Shown piece after piece: positions 60,050-64,000 of a DNA stretch of 64,000 nucleotides. The notes beneath the pieces are model-generated. The model saw only the letters and a program-made list of their open reading frames with translations, did not search any database and was not told the DNA's origin. Positions within the stretch are counted from its first letter, which is position 1; the number at the start of each line of letters is the position of its first letter. Origin of the DNA: an uncultured Oscillospiraceae bacterium (GTDB lineage: Bacteria; Bacillota; Clostridia; Oscillospirales; Ruminococcaceae). The position numbers and the translations under genes are program-made. The stretch is taken from contig CAKSLF010000009.1 of NCBI GenBank assembly GCA_934466455.1, positions 1-64,000 of the forward strand, in the 5' to 3' direction.

Positions 60050-61370
60050 TGCCTTTCCCCTTTCTCAGTCTTGCAAAATAAAAACCGTCGGAATTTATTT
60101 CTCCCGGCAAAAGCGTTACAGAAAATCCGTCCTCGGAGTATTTTTGAAGTTCCTCCGGAAGCTTTTCCGGAAAAAGCCCGTCCCTTTCCAAAAGGAGCTT
60201 TACAACATTTTCGTTTTCGGCTTTTGAAAGGGTGCAGGTCGAATAGATAAGCGTTCCGCCGTCCCTGAGATATTTTGCGGAGGTTGCCGCAATTCTATAC
60301 TGTATTTTCGGAAGAGAGGCAAGGTCGCCCGGGTTTTTGAAGCGGATTTCCGGCTTTCTTCGGATAACGCCAAGCCCGGAGCAGGGAACATCGCAGAGCA
60401 CTCGGTCGAATTTTCCCATCTCCTCGGAAAAAACCGTTGCGTCGTTCTGCTTTGCGGTGATTATATCAAGCCCAAGGCGTGCGCCTCCGGCTTTAACAAG
60501 CCCGGCACGCTTTGCATGGAGGTCGCAGGCGACAATTTCGCCCCGGTTCTCCATAATTTCGGCAAGGGTAAAGGTCTTTCCGCCGGGTGCCGCACAAACA
60601 TCAAGCACCCGCTCTCCCGGCTTTGCTCCAACCGCTGCGGCGCAAAGCTGGCTTGAAATATCCTGAATATGAAAAAGCCCCCGCTTATACGCTTTTGTAT
60701 TCTGCGGTGCGGCAAGCTCCGTAACTATCCCGCCGAAAATTTCCTCAAGAGGGTGCGCCGCAGCCCCTTCCTCCGCCAAAGCTTCACAAAGCTCCTTTGC
60801 GCTAAGCTTTACCGTGTTTGCCCTTGCATATATAGGCGGCGCACCGAGGCAAGCCCTGAGAGCCTTTTGCGTCCTTTGCGGTCCAAACTCAAGGCACCAT
60901 TTTTTGCAAAGCCAAAGCGGTGCGGAATATTCCGCAGAAAGCCGCTCTATTCCGGAAAGCCTGCTGAAATCGGCGTTTTTTCCGTTGCGGATAAACGCCC
61001 GCAAAATTCCGTTTATAAAGCCGGAGGCTTTTGCACAGTCCAGTTCCTTTATAAGCTCGACGGATTCGTTTACGGCGGCGTTATCCGGCACGGAGCGCAT
61101 ATAGAGAAGCTGATAAAACCCCATGCGCAGCACCTCGATTACCTCCGGCGAAAGCTTTTCAAGCGGGGTTGAGGAATACCGCTTTATGAGAATATCAATG
61201 GTTATCCTGCGCTCCAATACTCCGTAAAACAGCGCAGAAGCAAAAGCCTTGTCCCTTTTGTCAAGGTCCTTTGCCTCCTCAAGCTGGGAATCCAAAACTA
61301 TGTTTGAAAAGCCGCCGGAGGAAACCCTTATAAGTGCCTTTGCCGCAATAAGTCTTGCCCTGTCCGCCAT
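60042..61370 (-). CDS. rsmB: 16S rRNA (cytosine-967-C5) methyltransferase
   Basis: 442 residues. N-terminal NusB-like domain (KALIRVSSGGFSNIVLD...RDKAFASALFYGVLERR), then the m5C core with DVCAAPGGKTFTLAE, CDVPCSGLGVIRRKPE and the catalytic STCTLSKAENE. AAGGAG site. Part of the conserved cluster. Confidence 0.96.
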   Translation of the reverse strand: MADRARLIAAKALIRVSSGGFSNIVLDSQLEEAKDLDKRDKAFASALFYGVLERRITIDILIKRYSSTPLEKLSPEVIEVLRMGFYQLLYMRSVPDNAAVNESVELIKELDCAKASGFINGILRAFIRNGKNADFSRLSGIERLSAEYSAPLWLCKKWCLEFGPQRTQKALRACLGAPPIYARANTVKLSAKELCEALAEEGAAAHPLEEIFGGIVTELAAPQNTKAYKRGLFHIQDISSQLCAAAVGAKPGERVLDVCAAPGGKTFTLAEIMENRGEIVACDLHAKRAGLVKAGGARLGLDIITAKQNDATVFSEEMGKFDRVLCDVPCSGLGVIRRKPEIRFKNPGDLASLPKIQYRIAATSAKYLRDGGTLIYSTCTLSKAENENVVKLLLERDGLFPEKLPEELQKYSEDGFSVTLLPGEINSDGFYFARLRKGKGND

Positions 61371-61403
61371 AAAATCTCCTTAAAAAAAATCAAATCGTTT
61401 GTT

Positions 61404-62102
61404 TTAATCTCTTCTTCTTCCGCCAAAAAGCACAATAAGCCGCAAAAGCTGCGCCAAGGAGGAAACCAAAGCCGCAACATAGGTAAGTGCCGCCGCACGG
61501 AGAACCGCTTTTGCGCCGGTTATTTCGTTTCCGTAAAGAATTTCGTTATTTTGCAAGGTTGCAATGGCTCTGTTGGAAGCGTTGAATTCCACCGGAAGCG
61601 TTACAAGCTGAAACAGCGCAATGGTCGCAAAAAGAATTATTCCCGCATTAACAAGGGACTGGGAAGAAAAGATAAGTCCGAGGATAATAATCGGAAAATA
61701 AGCCCAAGAGCCTATTTGGGTAACGGGGATTATCGCTTCTCTCCATTTAATCGGGCGATAGCCGACTGCGTGCTGGATAGCATGACCCGTTTCGTGCGCC
61801 GCAACGCCGATTGCCGCAACGGAGGTGCTGTTATAAACATCGTCCGAGAGATTTATCGTCTTTTCACTTGGGTTAAAGTTATCCGTAAGGCTTCCGGAAA
61901 TATGCCGTATTGTAACATCATAAATTCCGTTTTGCTCAAGGATAAGCTTTGCAACCTCTGCGCCGGTGTATCCTCTTGCGGTGGAAACCCTGCTGTACTT
62001 TGAAAAAGCGGATTTTACCGAAAGCTGCGCCCAAAGTCCGAAAATAAGCGCAGGAATTATAAATATAATATAGGTTATATCAATTCCGTAGAAATATGGC
62101 AT
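61404..62102 (-). CDS. zinc-dependent membrane metallopeptidase, YugP-like
   Basis: 232 residues. Membrane helix at the N-terminus (DITYIIFIIPALIFGLWAQ), HExxH zinc motif in AAHETGHAIQHAVGY, then two or three membrane segments (IILGLIFSSQSLVNAGIILF...). Matches YugP/PF04298 proteins, whose substrates are unknown. It lies between fmt and rsmB, a common place in Clostridia. Confidence 0.9.
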   Translation of the reverse strand: MPYFYGIDITYIIFIIPALIFGLWAQLSVKSAFSKYSRVSTARGYTGAEVAKLILEQNGIYDVTIRHISGSLTDNFNPSEKTINLSDDVYNSTSVAAIGVAAHETGHAIQHAVGYRPIKWREAIIPVTQIGSWAYFPIIILGLIFSSQSLVNAGIILFATIALFQLVTLPVEFNASNRAIATLQNNEILYGNEITGAKAVLRAAALTYVAALVSSLAQLLRLIVLFGGRRRD

Positions 62103-62116
62103 TAAAAATCTCTCCT

Positions 62117-63049
62117 TTATCTGCCTATGCGAACGCCTTTTTCAAGGCGTTTTCCTCTTATAAAATCTCCGCCGCTCATCTGTTTTTTCCCCTCCAGCTG
62201 AACGGTTACAAGCTCAAGCGCACCGTCGCCGCAGCCGACGATAAAGCGTTTTTCATCAAGGAGGGTCCCCGCCTTTCCGAAAAATCCCTCCGCCTTTTCC
62301 GCTTTATAAACCTTTACGGTTTTTCCGTCAACAAAGGTAAAAGCAACCGGCCAGGGGCAAAGCCCCCGCACAAGGTTATGGATTTCCTCCGGGGATTTTT
62401 CAAAGTCGATTTCCCCCATCTCTTTTTTGAGCATCGGAGCAAGCGTTGCCTCCGCATCATTCTGCGGCTCTCTCGGAACGCTTTCCCTGTCAAAAAGCTC
62501 AAGCGTTTTTTCGATAGAATCCGCCCCAAGCACCGAAAGCCGCTCAAAAAGCTCTCCTGCGGTTTCGTCGCCGCCGATTTCGGTTTCAAGCTTCAGTATC
62601 ATATCTCCGGTATCCATGCCCTCCGCCATATACATGGTCGTAACGCCGGTAACCGGGTCGCCGTTTATTACCGACCACTGTATGGGGGCGGCTCCCCGAT
62701 ACTTCGGAAGAAGGCTTCCGTGAACATTTACGCAGCCCAAGGGCGGAACATCAAGAAGCTCCTTCGGCAAAATTCTTCCGTATGCGGCAACAACAACAAG
62801 GTCGGGCGAGAGGCTCTTCATCATTTCAAGAGCCGTTCCGTCCTTCATTTTTGCCGGCTGGAACACGGGGATACCGTGCTCAAGCGCAAGTTTTTTTACC
62901 GGCGTCGGCTCAATTATTTGTTTTCTTCCAACGGGTTTATCCGGCTGGGAAAAAACGCCCACAACATTTCTTCCGGTAGAAATAAGCCTTTCAAGGATGG
63001 CGGCGGCAAAATCCGGCGTTCCCATAAAGACGATTCTCATATCCTTCAT
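62117..63049 (-). CDS. fmt: methionyl-tRNA formyltransferase
   Basis: 310 residues. Formylates initiator Met-tRNA with 10-formyl-THF. MRIVFMGTPDFAAAILERL, the SLLPKYRGAAPIQW catalytic loop, and GMDTGDMI are family signatures; C-terminal OB domain follows. The ATG overlaps the def stop by four bases and has GGAGGA. Confidence 0.96.
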   Translation of the reverse strand: MKDMRIVFMGTPDFAAAILERLISTGRNVVGVFSQPDKPVGRKQIIEPTPVKKLALEHGIPVFQPAKMKDGTALEMMKSLSPDLVVVAAYGRILPKELLDVPPLGCVNVHGSLLPKYRGAAPIQWSVINGDPVTGVTTMYMAEGMDTGDMILKLETEIGGDETAGELFERLSVLGADSIEKTLELFDRESVPREPQNDAEATLAPMLKKEMGEIDFEKSPEEIHNLVRGLCPWPVAFTFVDGKTVKVYKAEKAEGFFGKAGTLLDEKRFIVGCGDGALELVTVQLEGKKQMSGGDFIRGKRLEKGVRIGR

Positions 63050-63540
63050 TCTTCAATGTCCTCCGGCTCGGCTTTCTCGTCGCTGTTATAGTGAATGTCC
63101 GTAGCAAGGTCAACAAAGCAAACGCCGTTAAGGTGGTCTATCTCGTGGCAGAACGCTCTTGCTTTAAGTCCCTTGCCGCTTTTTTCAAACCAGTTTCCGT
63201 TTCTGTCCTGTGCGCGGACGGTAACAAACATCGGGCGGGTCACGGTGCCGAATTTTCCCGGGAAAGAGAGGCAGCCTTCGCTGCCGGTCTGTTCGCCCTC
63301 GGTTTTTATAATCTCGGGGTTGATAAGCTCGATTACGCCGTCGTCGTCATAGCAGTCCACAACGCAAAGACGGCGCATCATACCGACCTGCGGACCGGCA
63401 ATACCCGCGCCGTCCGCCTCGTGCATGGTTTCAGCCATATCGTCAAGAAGCGTCCAAAGGCGTTCGTCAAATTTTTCAACGGGTCTGCAAACCTTGCGGA
63501 GAATCGGATCTCCGTCTTTTACTATATTTCTCAGTGCCAT
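63046..63540 (-). CDS. def: peptide deformylase
   Basis: 164 residues. The three metal/active-site motifs are GAGIAGPQVGMM, SEGCLSFPGKFG (Cys ligand) and CHEIDHLNG (HExxH). Removes the formyl group from new peptides, the partner step to Fmt. AAAGGTGA site. Confidence 0.96.
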   Translation of the reverse strand: MALRNIVKDGDPILRKVCRPVEKFDERLWTLLDDMAETMHEADGAGIAGPQVGMMRRLCVVDCYDDDGVIELINPEIIKTEGEQTGSEGCLSFPGKFGTVTRPMFVTVRAQDRNGNWFEKSGKGLKARAFCHEIDHLNGVCFVDLATDIHYNSDEKAEPEDIEE

Positions 63541-63559
63541 TATTTTTTCACCTTTCTTT

Positions 63560-64000
63560 TCAGTTTATATCATAAGGGTCAGCCGTGACCTCAATTTTAA
63601 CGAATTCTTTATTTTTTGAAAATTCTTTGAGGGCTTCGCCCATAGTTTCAAAAAAAGCGTTGTCCGGGCGGTATTTTACAATCAGCTTCCAGCGGTATTT
63701 ATCCGCAATTTTCGGCGTTGCGGAGGGAGTCGGTCCAAGCAGCCGTATCGGCATACCGCCGTTTATCTTTTTCTCCAAAAGCTTTAGAAATTCCGCCGCA
63801 GCCCTTTGGGTAAGCCGCTCGTTCTGCCCCGCAAAAAGCACCGAGCCCATTCCGCAATACGGAGGATAGAGCATAATTTTGCGGTTCAAAATTTCATCCG
63901 CATAAAAAAGCGGATAATCCTGTGCGCAGGCACGCTCGATTACGCTGTGCTCCGGCGAATAGGTCTGGATATACGCCCTTCCGGAAAGCTTTGCTCTTCC
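63560..64000 (-). CDS. priA: primosomal protein N' (PriA helicase), C-terminal part
   Basis: 147 residues visible, running off the right edge of the window. The sequence GRAKLSGRAYIQTYSPEHSV and DYPLFYADEILNR followed by YPPY is the C-terminal helicase and CTD segment of PriA, which restarts stalled replication forks. The in-frame TTG at 63889 is not the start; the frame is open to the edge. Head of the priA-def-fmt cluster. Confidence 0.93.
   Translation of the reverse strand, partial: GRAKLSGRAYIQTYSPEHSVIERACAQDYPLFYADEILNRKIMLYPPYCGMGSVLFAGQNERLTQRAAAEFLKLLEKKINGGMPIRLLGPTPSATPKIADKYRWKLIVKYRPDNAFFETMGEALKEFSKNKEFVKIEVTADPYDIN

Overview
The window looks like a chromosomal segment of a spore-forming member of the Clostridia, most likely a gut Oscillospiraceae/Ruminococcaceae-type organism. 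Sporulation genes are spread across it (spoIVA, spoVB-like, spoVM, a GerA/SpoVAF-type germination protein, a DacF-type carboxypeptidase). The order priA-def-fmt-yugP-rsmB-rlmN-prpC-prkC-rsgA is the classic Firmicutes housekeeping block, and AGGAGG-type ribosome binding sites stand before most genes. Base composition is moderate, near 50% GC by eye. Placement below class is inference. No phage, transposase or CRISPR array was found.

Layout. 1-2.1 kb: terminators of a gene entering from the left, spoIVA (-) and a small DUF1540 protein (+). 2.1-6.4 kb: SpoVB-like flippase, zinc-ribbon protein, SigH-like sigma factor, MATE transporter. 6.4-7.8 kb: a small membrane protein behind a promoter with three LexA-type boxes, then a GC-rich tandem repeat. 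7.7-10.1 kb: a DHHW/MBOAT pair in which both proteins have lost their catalytic residues. 10.2-19 kb: rnmV-holA, a HAD phosphatase with a CinA C-domain protein, aspS, hisS, mgsA, minD, hinT, with clusters of a dispersed hairpin repeat. 19-24 kb: T-box-controlled alaS, tRNA-Pro(CGG), an AraC-type protein, a cobalamin riboswitch with no B12 gene behind it, cobO. 24-32.4 kb: sseB-rluA, mscL, trkH-trkA, sugar acetyltransferase, VanY-type peptidase, VanZ-like protein, galE. 32.4-34.5 kb: an AT-rich type II restriction-modification pair resembling HaeII. 34.5-42 kb: rlmD, an intact DHHW/MBOAT surface acetylation pair, germination protein, pyridoxamine kinase, yfbR. 42-47 kb: YfhO-family membrane protein, DUF4349 lipoprotein, GNAT, DUF4830 protein. 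47-54 kb: EF-G-like GTPase, XRE regulator, ddh, a P-loop protein, pgi, dacF with a structured leader. 54-64 kb: a small membrane ORF, spoVM, nitroreductase, then the rsgA-to-priA block.

How the genes work together. The main themes are translation (four rRNA methyltransferases, three aminoacyl-tRNA synthetases, start-methionine formylation and deformylation), cell envelope and spore coat/cortex (spoIVA, spoVM, dacF, PASTA kinase/phosphatase, two DHHW/MBOAT pairs), and potassium/osmotic balance (trkHA, mscL). Most genes are on the minus strand.

Points most worth a second look: the catalytically dead acetylation pair, the SOS-type promoter, a strongly over-represented octamer TTGAGCAC, near-absence of RGCGCY sites in a window that carries a HaeII-like system, the orphan cobalamin riboswitch, the switch-like leader of dacF, and a Cys-rich tail on HisRS.
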